NCBI RefSeq assembly: GCF_001625195.1
Contig: NC_054389.1
Coordinates: 3,964,520 to 4,028,519, forward strand
Reading direction: 5' to 3'
Source of the DNA: Drechmeria coniospora
Taxonomy: Eukaryota; Ascomycota; Sordariomycetes; Hypocreales; Ophiocordycipitaceae
Length of the DNA stretch: 64,000 nucleotides
The notes beneath the pieces are model-generated. The model saw nothing but the letters and a program-made list of their open reading frames with translations. It was not told the origin of the DNA and did no database searches. Below, one piece after another: positions 24,591 through 34,862 of this stretch. The position numbers were made by a program, and so were the translations under genes. Each line of letters starts with the position of its first letter. Position 1 is the first letter of the stretch.

Positions 24591-26197
24591 AGGGAGAAGG
24601 GGGGCAGCGGAGGGTTCGACAATCGAGAATCAAGTCAGGTCAAGGTGCCGACCCGAGGCCTCGTTCGGCGGCTGCGAGGCCTCCCCGCCGTCAGGCAACA
24701 AGCGACAGCCCAAGGGCTTTCATGCATGCAGGTGAGGGCTTCTGTGACACACGAGATGGCGAATGGGTGCCCCGCGGAGGTCGAGGAGGTGGTGATACGA
24801 GGGAGGTGGGCGGTGATGAGAGAGAGGTTGTGCGAGCAGGTAGGCGGTGGTGATGCAATTCGTGGGGTGCAATTTGCTGCCCAGACAGTACTAGTCTGTA
24901 AGTAGAAATTATTATTCGTTTGTTCTATTCAGCAGTACGGAGTAAGTACTCGTACGTACGGAGTACTGTTGGTAGTAATATTAGTGGTGGCAGCAGTGCT
25001 GGTGGTGTTCATACGCGTTGCATGGAGGAGGGGGACCGTTTCCTTTGCTACCTACTCGGTACTAACGTAAAATGAATATTCATTCATACTGTGCTTACTC
25101 CGTACCTGTACTTGTACCTGTGCTTGTACCGTTGAAGCTCAGCTCGACGGTGGGGCAGCAAATTCCGCGCCGCCTAAGAGGCAACTGCCGCGTCCCGCTC
25201 AGGCTACTGCAGGCGCGCATGTGCTAGCACAGTACTCGGGTAACACCAGTTGAACGAGTACCAACTCACCTGTAATACTGCTTCTGTACAGCACACGCAA
25301 GTACAGCAGTAACACACATGCAGCACACGTAGGCACAGTAGTAAGAGCATGCCCGCAGCACATGACACCTATTAGTACTCCGTACTTAGTACCTAGATAG
25401 GTACTTACTACCTAGTAGGTAGTAATGCTTTGGGCCGCAAGTACTCCGTAAGTACACGAACATAAAGCACATACTGTACAGTAGGCACCAAGGTAGAGAG
25501 GTACTTGTAGGTACTAGAAGCACAGGTATGTACTATGGTAGTGGTAGGTAATGCCGTTGTATTGCTTGATGCTGCCTCCTCCAACTTGCCTCCCTCACCA
25601 CCTGACGGCCGACAGCAGATTGGAGAAAATACGACGTTGTTCTTACAAAGTCGACGGCCAAGGCATGACTCGGGCGACATTGAGCGAATGAGATGTACGG
25701 GCTCGTGGTCATTCTGCCGTCTCAAGGTCCGACTTCCTCCGGGATGCGACGCCAAAGATGAAGGGGACGACTACGTTATAGATCATGGCAATGCGGCCGG
25801 TTCGTCGAGGGAGTGGAACCCACAGGCGCGAGCGAGGCAACCAGAGGAGTCTGCGAAGCCAACAGGTGTGCACTGGGATCGACGAGGTGCCTATTCTCCA
25901 CCGTGCGGCCGGAGTAGCACTTCGTGGTGGGTGTACGCGAGCACCGACGTGACGGTGGTTCGGCGACGGGGAGGAATTGGAACGATATCCGTACCCCGCA
26001 AAGGGACCTGAGACACGGGAACGAGGGAATAAGCTATAATAATAATGCCGCGCTGATTCCTCTGATTGCCAGCCGAACACCCCTGCCAGCAAACAGCTGC
26101 TGGAGCGGTCGAGGGTGAGACGCAAGACGAGTGACCCATCACTCTCACTCTCCCTTGGAACGTCGACGACGATGACGGCAATCATCACCATCCTCAC

Positions 26198-26345
26198 CAT
26201 CATGCTTGCCACCATGCTCGCCACCATGCTTGCTTCCGTCTCACCACCATGCTCGCCACCATGCTCGCCACCATGCTCGCTTCCATCTCCCCACCATGCT
26301 CGCCACCATCCTCACCTCCCTCTCGCCACCATGCTCGCCACCACC
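26198..26345. repeat. 12-nt tandem repeat, unit ACCATGCTCGCC
   Basis: About nine imperfect copies are interrupted by CTTCCGTCTC-type and CTCACCTCCC-type variants. The array sits about 1.1 kb upstream of COQ4. It has no associated domain or start context, so I treat it as a minisatellite. Confidence 0.8.
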
Positions 26346-27480
26346 ACCGGTACAATGCTTGGATCCTCGGCCTCCTGCGGCAGTGTGGGATTGGCTCGCA
26401 CGATTCCTCGATCCACGGAACGAAATGCCCAGCCTGCCCGTGCTATGCTGCTTCGAGGCCGAATGTGAGACTGATAAGGCGCAACTATCCATCTCATGGT
26501 GGAGGGTGAGGCATGGCAGCGAATCGGCCATCGAGGTGACTGCGCCGACACTGTGCTCGTTGTCACCCACCGATGCTGCCGATGCTTGGTCGGTGGTTCC
26601 ATCCAAAGGCTGTGCAGCTGGCCGAACAAGGGCAGGACTCGATCGAAGAGTCATGATGCTGCGTAGCCTCGATGAGGGGGGTGACACTCCACCATTCACA
26701 GTTGCGTAACGGCTGCTGCTTCTCCGTACTACATTTTGCCCCCCACTGTAAATACTGACCCAGCCAGGTACGTAGCCTGGTGCCGGATCACTGTACTGTA
26801 GATCACGAGCCTACGCGGAGTGTGCGCATCCAGCAACGCTACGGTCGGAGCAGGTTGGTGAATGGAGATGCCGACGCGACGAGGCAAGACGAGTGTAGAG
26901 GGGCAAAGTGATGATGCATCTCGACCACCACAAAGACGTTTCCATCACCGCAGCAAGATTCTAGCCACAAGCGAGTATCTTGTAGGCAAGGCAAGTCTAT
27001 ACCTAGGTAGTAACCTTGGAGTGCGCCGTAGGGACTGACGACTTGTTTTCTAGGGGAGAGCGGCGGCATAGGCGTCCTTCCAGTGCCGGGCCAGTGGTGG
27101 CATGTCGCCTCCTAGCGCCCCAGGCACGGAGTTTTAGTGCCTTTAGTGCCTGCGCCCAGTGTGCGCATTCTGCAAATGTCCAAGCACGTGGTGGCCACCT
27201 GTAAAAATCAGGTACATTTAACAAGCAAGTACTCGTACTCCGTACTACAGTACAACGCAAGTACAGCATGTACTTACTTACAGTACTTGCAGGTACCAGA
27301 GCTAGTAGCCAAGAGGCAGCCATGTCCGAAGAAATAACGACGATACGTATCTCAGTACTCCGTACTCCGTTCCTGTGCTGCATTCTATAGCTTCATCGCC
27401 TCGTCCGCAGGCTCGTCCACCGATCCATTGTCACTTGGCTCGCTCGCAAGACCTCCACCCGTTCCAGACCTGGGCTGTGC

Positions 27481-28492
27481 ATGGAAGCAGCTCTGTCGAG
27501 GATGCAGCCGGCATTCGGAGCGCGCCGTGCCGTCCGCTCTGCCGCCTGCATTGCATGCTCGTGCCAACCGTTGTCGACGGCACCATCGAAGGCATCACTG
27601 ACATCGAAAGCATCATCGGCATCGTCGACATCATCGGCGTCACCGGCATCATCGAGACGCTTCTCTGCTCTTCACCGCCCACCCCCCAACTACGCCGGCC
27701 ATGTCCCGCTCACGGGCGTGGAGCGGGCCGGTCTTGCCATCGGCGCGAGCCTCATGTCTCTCTTCAACCCTTACCGCCACGGTGAGGCTCGCCGCCGATT
27801 CTCCCTCCTGTAGCGCGCGTCCCTAACGCCGAGAGCACGCAGATCTCATCGCCGCCACGGGCGAGGCCACGGCGACGCCCTACTTCATCTACCGCCTCCG
27901 CGACGCCATGCTCGCCGACCCGATCGGCCGCCGCATCCTCCGCCAGCGGCCGCGCATCACCTCGACGACGCTCGACCTGGCCGCCCTGCGTGCCATGCCT
28001 GCCGGCTCCCTCGGCCGCACCTACGTCGGCTGGCTCGACCGCGAGGGCGTCTCGCCCGACACGCGTGCCCCCGTCCGCTACATCGACGACCCGGAGTGCG
28101 CCTACGTCATGCAGCGCTACCGCGAGTGCCACGACTTTTACCACGCCGTCACCGGCCTGCCCATCGTCCGCGAGGGCGAGGTGGCCCTCAAGGCCTTTGA
28201 GTTTGCCAACACGCTCCTCCCCATGACGGGACTGAGCATTTTCGCCGCCGCGACCCTCAAGCGGGCCGAACGGAGCCGCTTCCTCGACATCTACCTTCCC
28301 TGGGCTCTGCGCAACGGTGCTAGGAGCAAGCCGCTCATCAACGTCTTTTGGGAGGAGCAGCTCGAGCGTCACGTCGACGACCTGCGGGCCGAGATGGGCA
28401 TCGAGCGCCCGCCCGACCTGCGAGCCCTGCGGGCGCGGGAGCGCGACGAGAGGAGGCGGTCGAAGGAATCCCAGCCTCGGCCCACCTCGTGA
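27481..28492 (+). CDS. COQ4: Ubiquinone biosynthesis protein COQ4, mitochondrial
   Basis: Two exons, 27481-27781 and 27843-28492, give 316 aa. The 61-nt intron (donor GTGAGG, CTAAC branch, acceptor CAG) joins NPYRH to [10 protein letters not shown]. The N-terminus is rich in Arg, Ser and Ala and suits a mitochondrial targeting sequence. The body starts at [19 protein letters not shown] and matches COQ4 throughout. The metal-binding pattern HDxxHx11E is intact: H197, D198, H201 and E213 ([11 protein letters not shown]...REGE). COQ4 works in the matrix-side inner-membrane CoQ synthome; recent work on the family assigns it oxidative decarboxylation of the ring C1 position. The C-terminal Arg/Glu-rich tail ([14 protein letters not shown]) is longer than in yeast. 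It is convergent with the PDCD5 gene, with 342 nt between stops. Confidence 0.95.
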
Positions 28493-28834
28493 TGCCCTTC
28501 CGCTGCTTCTGCTGCGGCGCAGCCTGTGCTTCCTCGTAGACGTCGTCGCCGTGGCTCGCGGGCGATGCAACGCGCAGCAAGCTGCCATGTACAATGTGCA
28601 CGGTGCATGCTGGGACCGAATCATGGAAAGCACGGTATGTGCATGGCCAAGAGCTCCGGGACAAATTAAACAATGGCATTTTTCTTTCAACCCCGCCTCC
28701 GTCTTGCCCACCTCCGTCTTGGCCGACGAAACACCCGTCGAGGTGACGGTCGGGTCATTATGATGAGGGCCGCGTGTCCCACAATCTCATCCTCCTGCAC
28801 GAACCCCCCTCGTCCGTCCGTCCGCCTGCGCTGC
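28493..28834. other. Convergent spacer between COQ4 and PDCD5
   Basis: No ORF or RNA is supported. The stretch probably holds the two 3' UTRs. Confidence 0.5.
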
Positions 28835-29366
28835 TTACAGGCCGATCAGGTCGTCATCCTCGTCCCAGCCCTTGCGCCTGCTCACGACAATCTTCTCGGC
28901 GCCCTTGCCGTTCGACTCGGCGTTGAGCAGCTCCTTGAGCTGCGCCTCCGTCACCTTCTGCCGCAGCTGGCCCCTCTGCGCAAGCGAGATGAGCCGGTCC
29001 TCAATCTCCGTGGCCCGCTTCTCCTTGACGAGCCGGATGCGGCCCAGTCGGTCGGCCGCCTCGGGGTGCAGGATCTGGCTGAGCATGTGCTGCCGGGCCT
29101 CCATCTGCTGCTGCCTGCCGTCCGATTTCATTGTCAGATACATCGTTCGGGTCTACGTCTAGGACCACGGAGGGCGGGATGGTGGGTGATACTTTTGCTT
29201 TTGGGGTTCATCGTCGACGCTGCCGGGGCCAATACCGGCGCCGGCGCCCTGCGCCCTGAGCTGGGCGAGACGAGCCTGCCGGATCTGTCGAGGGTCAGCG
29301 CTGCCCTGCTGCCACGGACTGTGCCTCTTTGCGTATGCGGACCTGCTCGAGTTCGGAATCGGCCAT
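28835..29366 (-). CDS. PDCD5/TFAR19-family DNA-binding protein
   Basis: Three exons on the minus strand, 29366-29343, 29284-29193 and 29114-28835, give 131 aa, the usual length for this family. The first coding exon is only 24 nt (MADSELEQ). Its intron starts with GTCCGC and ends GCTGAC...CAG; without it the frame stops early. The second intron (GTATCA donor, CTGAC branch, CAG acceptor) joins QKQ to KQQQMEARQHMLSQIL. The conserved core HPEAADRLGRIRLVKEKRATEIED and the C-terminal SRRKGWDEDDDLIGL are typical of PDCD5. The protein is a small three-helix-bundle nucleic-acid-binding protein; in animals it is linked to apoptosis and to TRiC/CCT, while its role in fungi is poorly defined. Confidence 0.92.
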
Positions 29367-29955
29367 GGTGGTGCTGGTATACGTCGATACCGTGCGATGT
29401 CTGACGTGAAGGCTGCGGGGCACTCGCTAGTACTTGTAGGCGGTTCCGCTGTGGCAAAGTATAGGTAGGTAAAGCATACAGTAATTACAGTACGTACTTA
29501 AGAAAGTACGGACACATGTACTCCGTACTGTACAGAATATAAGTACTTACTTAATATACTGTGCTTACTTAATTATGCACTGTACTCGTAGTGGTTGTAC
29601 TAGTGTCGCTGCAGGGGTGTGCCTGCGTGCCGGCGCATCACGTGAGTCGCCTCTCGCCATCAACCCGGACCTTCACTTCATCAAGCCCAACACCCTGCAC
29701 ATTCTCAGCAACGTCTTTGCTGCGGGACGATAAGCATCCTACCGGCCTTTGGCTCGTTGCCGTCGTCGCATATCACTTGCAGATCACTTGCAGCAGCGTC
29801 GCGTCAGGTTCAATCGGCTCAAATTCATACTGTACACGCCATGGCTATGCTACTATGTAATGCGGTGTCGAGGTAAATCATCTCTTGCCTCACCCCCCCT
29901 CCATGTCCCTCCCCCATCCCACTCGGTCGGTCCATGGTAATGGCTTCTGTGCACG
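29367..29955. other. Intergenic region, GTAC-rich
   Basis: GTACTCCGTACTGTAC-type words and TACTTACTTAAT words cluster at 29455-29590. The region lies upstream of PDCD5 and downstream of the KPR-like gene, both on the minus strand. No gene is seen. Confidence 0.5.
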
Positions 29956-31386
29956 TTACGTGTCGTACGCGTGCGGCAAAGTCCGGTACCGAAAGGAGGC
30001 GTCGCTCGGTATGGACGTCTCCTCGATCGGGACGTACGAGTTGAGCCTCTCGATGGCCTGCGAGTGCTTCGCCTTGATCATATCCGCCATCAACACGTTC
30101 ATGCGAAGATCGAGTCCCAACTTCCGACCCCGACGCAAGAAGTAGCCGTTGAGATACTCGACATCTGTCGGGAGACCATGGTCGATGCGCCTGACCAGCT
30201 GGCTCGGCTGCGAGCGCTTGGCCACTATTCTGCCGTGCATGAGCTTGTGGATGCCCTTGCCGCGGAGGTAGTCCTGCATGATGGAGGATCCTTCAATCTC
30301 GGGCATGTTTTCCACGACGGTGATGATCTCGGCCAGGAGATTGTGCATCATCCGCTGCGCCGGGCGGTTCTGCAGCAGCCCCTCGTAGGGGATTTCGAGC
30401 AAGACGCAGACGGGTTCGACGACGGAGTCGAAGATGACGGACGGCAGCTTGAATCGTAGCCACTGGTCGTACGAGGTCAAGGATGAATGGAGGTCGGCGG
30501 CTTCCTGCATTGTTCGGACAAAGTTGGACCGCCTCTCGATCTTGCGCGGTGCCTGACGCTTTCTTGCGCTCGCCGCGAGCTCGCCGTGCGCGAGCTTCGT
30601 CTCCCCGCCTCTGAGCTGCTTGACGGAATCGTAGGTGCGGTTGAAAACAAGACGATGGCTCATGTGGCCTAGGAGAAAGTTTGGACTCGCCTCGGCGGAC
30701 CCGTCGAAAATCTTTCTCCTCACATCCTCGAGGACGCCGAGGCCGTCGTTCATGAGACATATCGTCGTGTCTTCGCTCAATCGATTCTTGACCGACCGAA
30801 TGGCCGCCGCGGCTTCCTGTCCCCTTCCCGTCACGACCAGACGCTCGATGGGAGAGTCGTCGGCTTCCTTGGCGAAGACCCGAGGGAGGGCCAGGTTCGG
30901 CTCCAGCTTGCAGGTGGCACGCCGGCCGCCGCCGCCGCCGCCGGACCTTGGCCGTTGGACATTGCGATATTTATTCGACACATTGTCCCGCCAGCCGAGC
31001 ATCTCGACCGAGTCGTAGACGCCCGACAAGGCGTGGGCGATGAACTTGGATCGTTCGTCCTCGCCGAGAATGTGAATCTTGTGCACCGTCGGCGACTTGG
31101 CGGCTTCGGGCGGCAGCAGGACCGACGGTACGTAGAACCGAGGAGCCGAGCGCGACTTGACAGGGGCATGGTCGGAAGGTCGTGCTCCTGCCCAGGGCCG
31201 CCGGGTGTTTGTCGCATCGTCGGCGAGCATCGGCTCGCGCAACTCTGCTCGGCCGGAGCTGGTCGCGACCGTGCCGTAGCGCCGCCGCTGTCGGGCCACC
31301 CGGCCGGTGGTCAGGCTATCTAGGGTCCATCGACAATGGCTGTGAAGTATTCGTGCGGATAACCGCAGCGGACTTGAGTCGGCCAC
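29956..31386 (-). CDS. Ketopantoate reductase (ApbA/PanE)-like protein, probably mitochondrial, motifs degenerate
   Basis: The frame is open from 31386 to the stop at 29956 (476 codons), but the codon at 31386 is GTG. The first in-frame ATG is at 31230, so either that is the start or a short upstream exon is missing. The Arg-rich RQRRRYGTVATSSGR before that ATG looks like mitochondrial targeting and favours an upstream exon. The N-terminal half resembles the ApbA Rossmann domain (HKIHILG..., then ICLMNDGLGVLEDVRRKIF where KPRs have a QNG-type loop). The C-terminal half resembles ApbA_C (TDVEYLNGYFLRRGRKLG). The expected GxGxxG is replaced by LGEDERSKFIAHAL, and the usual catalytic K...N...N pattern is not evident in KLPSVIFDSVVEPV. 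A pseudoenzyme or organelle RNA/translation-related role is possible. A poly-Gly stretch sits near residue 150. Confidence 0.72.
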   Translation of the reverse strand: MADSSPLRLSARILHSHCRWTLDSLTTGRVARQRRRYGTVATSSGRAELREPMLADDATNTRRPWAGARPSDHAPVKSRSAPRFYVPSVLLPPEAAKSPTVHKIHILGEDERSKFIAHALSGVYDSVEMLGWRDNVSNKYRNVQRPRSGGGGGGRRATCKLEPNLALPRVFAKEADDSPIERLVVTGRGQEAAAAIRSVKNRLSEDTTICLMNDGLGVLEDVRRKIFDGSAEASPNFLLGHMSHRLVFNRTYDSVKQLRGGETKLAHGELAASARKRQAPRKIERRSNFVRTMQEAADLHSSLTSYDQWLRFKLPSVIFDSVVEPVCVLLEIPYEGLLQNRPAQRMMHNLLAEIITVVENMPEIEGSSIMQDYLRGKGIHKLMHGRIVAKRSQPSQLVRRIDHGLPTDVEYLNGYFLRRGRKLGLDLRMNVLMADMIKAKHSQAIERLNSYVPIEETSIPSDASFRYRTLPHAYDT

Positions 31387-34229
31387 CTTGACGACTGACG
31401 ACGGCCGAGCGCTGTGAGGAAGGCAGCGCGTTCGGCAAGCTCGTTGCGGTGTACGGCAGGGAAATCACCGGCCAGCTCGGCGCATGAGAACGAGGATGAC
31501 GATGAGGATGCGGTGCGGCCGGCGGTGGATGCGGAGAGTTTGATTTTCGACGCCAAGATGCTGAGAATGGTTCGGCAAGGGGTTGAATGCGTGCGAGTGT
31601 CGTTGGCAGATACCGTCAGCATCGACGGCACTTGTTGCTGCTTGAGGCCTAGCAAATTTCAGACCATGCACTGTGACAAAGTCACGTGTTTCGCCACGGG
31701 ACAACCACAAACAATGAGAGGAGTTTGCTGACATAATCGCCATCCAACTCGTCCATTGTGCTCAGCTCCACGAAGAATTACAAGTACCACCTCCTACGGT
31801 GTACCGTATTTGCAGAATAAGTAACAGTAATTATTACTCCGTACCGTACAGCTATATCTCCCCTTGACTAATGACTTGTACATCTACTGTACACTTCAGT
31901 AGACATGCAAACAATTACATTCACTTTCAAGCACGCGCAGTCTGGTCTGGCCAGGGCAGAACCAGAACGACGAAGCTTGGTTTTCTTAAGCCTCTAGCCA
32001 TGTGGCTCGTTCTGAGCTGATGCACCAAGTAAAATCTCGTCACTGATGTATTTGTACTCTTTATCCAATGCTATACGAGCTGCGTCCCAGTAATGTCTAA
32101 CGATGAACGGTCCAAGAACACAAACCCCTCGGCACTCTCACGGGGGGATTCAACCAATGTTATTTATGGCCTGTCAAATTTGTGGGAATTTTTGCTTCAC
32201 CTCTATTTACAGCAGCGAACTGCGTTCTTGGCATCGAAATTTGCCGTCTTTGTGCTCGTCATCGTTCCTGCGGTCCACCTCAACCCCCCGCGTGATGCGT
32301 CCTTTAACCATCCAGCAATGGCAAGAAAGACTCTTGGCCCTCCAAAGGCGGCCCAATACTGCTGCGAGGAGAAACCACGAATACAGGGTGTGGGATTGCT
32401 CGTGGCATGCAGAAATGCTCAAATACAGAGTCTAGCTCCTGATCGGGGAGATCGATTCACCCCCTAGAGGGACGACTGCGTTGCGAAGAGGTGGCAATGA
32501 TCAAGTCACCAAAATGACTACAAACATGAAAAAACACAGCCCTCTCGGCCTGCTTCGGTTCAATCCGTGGTTGTTTTGTGGTTCACCTCTCCCATGGACA
32601 GAGGAGATGTGGTGGCACTCGATAGATCATGTGGTGTTCTCTTCACGTGCAACTTTCGACATAGTGTCACGGCTTCGGAGAGTCTCCGAATGGTGTCCAA
32701 TCTTCCTGGCGAGGCTTTATTCGTACGGTGGTGGCAAATGCCGAGACGGCAATTGATCAGCGACGGCGTGTCGGCTAAGCTCGCTCGTCCTCCTGCATAG
32801 TGCGACGAAGCGCTCCCTTCCAAACCGATCCTGGTCATCTGCCGTGTCTGTCTAGCTGGCTGCAGAGCTTGGTAACCACTTCTCGGGTCCTCCAGCCGGA
32901 TGTGAGCGATGCTACTCTCTCGTTTTGATTTAGGAGCCTGGCGAATGACAATATTATTCCGCCACGGCATGGCTGACGCTGCAGTCGTCATCCTACTAGA
33001 CCTCGTCCAATCTCGCCTCGAGTCTCTAGCTTAAATCAAACGATCCCTTCCACACCACCTTCAACGAGGGTGCCAACATGGTAGTCGGCGTGACGGAAGC
33101 CGACTCGGCGTTGCCAGACATGTTGATGCTTCCATCCCTGTCGTCGAGACCCAAGTCAAGAGAGCTGCCCCCCCGCCCCCCTTCAAGCAGGCGCTCCAGC
33201 TACCGAAGCTTTCCTCTCACTAGCTGTATGAGAAATTCCAAGTAGGCTGCCATACATTGGCGTATCGATCAACGTGCGGGGAAAGACCATGGGGTTGAAA
33301 TGAGAATGCTGCCATTGAAATTAGAGAAGCGGCAGCCGACACGGTTTTATTGATGGCAAACTGTCGCGCAACGGCCCGCTTGATTCTGTTTTCCTGATGC
33401 TGTTTGACACAGACTCATATCATGCATTTCTGTTGCCGCTTCTCCGTTGCCGCTTCTCCGTTCCCATTTCTTTTCTCTCCTGCTGCAGCTTACCTCGGAG
33501 TGAGGTTGAGTGGCGACTTGCTCTGCACTCCATCATCACCCACATCGGGTGGGGTGCAAGGGGCTCTGTCATGCACGACGCAATGGGTATGGATAGCTTT
33601 GCGTTTCTTTCGATTTTTTTGCCCTTTGCACTTTCGTGGAGCACACCCATACTGAGCGCGATTGGAGAATCACCGTCGTCCTTGGACGATGTCGACACCC
33701 GGCACAAGAGGGCGCAACCTGAACCGCGAGGGGGGAGTCGTTGCTCCTTCATAACCTACGAGAGGGCCACAACGACCAACAACACCAGGAGGGCTTTTCT
33801 GCGAAAATGGAGTCGGGTCATCGGAGTCTGCCTGTGCTTTCCGTGAATGCCAACAATTCCCGCGCTATGGCAGGCACACCTTTGTCATGCTGGCGTGGCA
33901 ATCGAAAATACCGTGTTGAGGATGCGTGCTTGTTTTATCTGGACGATGCATAGACGGTCCTTGATGGTCAAACCCCGACGGCGGATGCAACCAACGGGAA
34001 GGGGTCTGTTGCCGCCGTGACATCGCCGAGCACAAGCCGGCGCTGCACCAAGGCAGCGTGGCTGCCCATCACCGGTGGCGTTCCACGCAACCACCTCACT
34101 GGCGAATGCCACGAGCCTGTAGAGACACCTTCTTCTCTCGAGGGTACGGCAGGTACAGGGTGCATTATAAGTCGTCGTGCCGCCTGGAGAGCCCCTCTCC
34201 CGAGTCGTGGCAGGACAGGCCGGTTCGAG
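31387..34229. other. AT-richer gene-poor region
   Basis: No gene is supported between the KPR-like gene and copy A of the YHW/GPK family. The part nearest 31387-31750 may contain a missing 5' exon of the KPR-like gene. GTAC words occur at 31800-31905. The rest (32000-34000) is less GC-rich than the genic parts and could be old, mutated repeat DNA, although I see no recognisable transposon protein. Confidence 0.45.
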
Positions 34230-34862
34230 ATGCTCTGCTTCGTGAAACGGCTGCTCGCCCGGCTTGTGGATGGCATCTCTCGGGTGGGACGTCCCGGCAA
34301 GCGACGACTCTACGTTGCCGTCTACGACGTCGGCTTCACCCAAAGTCGGACAAACTCGGGCATCGATCCGGCGACCGAATGCCCCATCAGACACATGAAT
34401 GCTCCTCGTGCCCAGTATCACTGGGATCTGATGGTAGGGCCCAAGAAGGAAAGGCGAGAACCGGTGGCCGGGCTCCGCTTTCGTGTCTCCTTCAGCAAGA
34501 CTCGAGGGTGGTTCTATACGGAAAAGACGGTGACCGACGTCCGGACGCCGTACAAGATGCTCGTCCGCCTGCTCGTCGGCAAGATTGAAGACATGGATCG
34601 ACTGGTGACGATGACGAGAACGACGCCGATTCCGCAAAACGATCCGTACTTTCGCAGCTACGACTGGGTCGCCACAGTCTTGGAGAGGGTGGATGCGGAC
34701 GGCACCGTCGTGGGCGATGCTGTTCTCGACTGGGAGACGATTGAGATGACGGCCAGACGCTTCATCGAGACGAAGGCGCTGCAGGGACGATTTGGCAGAG
34801 AAGCCTTGGGTCTGCCACAGCCAATGTGGTCGATGCTCGAGGACAGGGAGGTTCTTCCTTAG
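34230..34862 (+). CDS. YHW/GPK-domain fungal protein of unknown function, copy A (DUF6914-like)
   Basis: A single-exon model gives 210 aa from the ATG at 34230; the open frame starts further upstream without protein character. Landmarks are KRRLYVAVYD, QYHWDLMVGPKKE, MLVRLLVGKIED and VLDWETIEMTARRFIETKALQGRF. The same landmarks in the same order occur in the gene at 61275-61965, so the two are paralogues. I believe the family is the one named DUF6914, but could not check. Between VYD and YHW copy A has about 27 extra residues compared with about 11 in copy B. This segment ends in GTGCCCAG directly before TATCACTGG and could be an unspliced in-frame intron (about 34330-34416). No catalytic motif or signal peptide is seen. 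It lies 2.2 kb upstream of a Zn2Cys6 regulator on the same strand. Confidence 0.7.
   Translation: MLCFVKRLLARLVDGISRVGRPGKRRLYVAVYDVGFTQSRTNSGIDPATECPIRHMNAPRAQYHWDLMVGPKKERREPVAGLRFRVSFSKTRGWFYTEKTVTDVRTPYKMLVRLLVGKIEDMDRLVTMTRTTPIPQNDPYFRSYDWVATVLERVDADGTVVGDAVLDWETIEMTARRFIETKALQGRFGREALGLPQPMWSMLEDREVLP

Larger units (their letters stand above)
24308..27480. other. Long intergenic region with repeats
   Basis: No gene is supported. It contains the purine-rich 16-nt array near 24516-24590, a GTAC-palindrome cluster at about 24930-25545, a 12-nt CCACCATGCTCG-type array at 26198-26345 and another GTACTCCGTAC cluster at 27225-27370. Long frames across the 26.2-kb array are products of the repeat. 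Confidence 0.5.

Noticed and set aside
23132..24853. 573-codon + strand ORF
   Set aside because: Antisense to the SET gene and continued into a purine-rich repeat; the SET motifs fix the other strand as coding.
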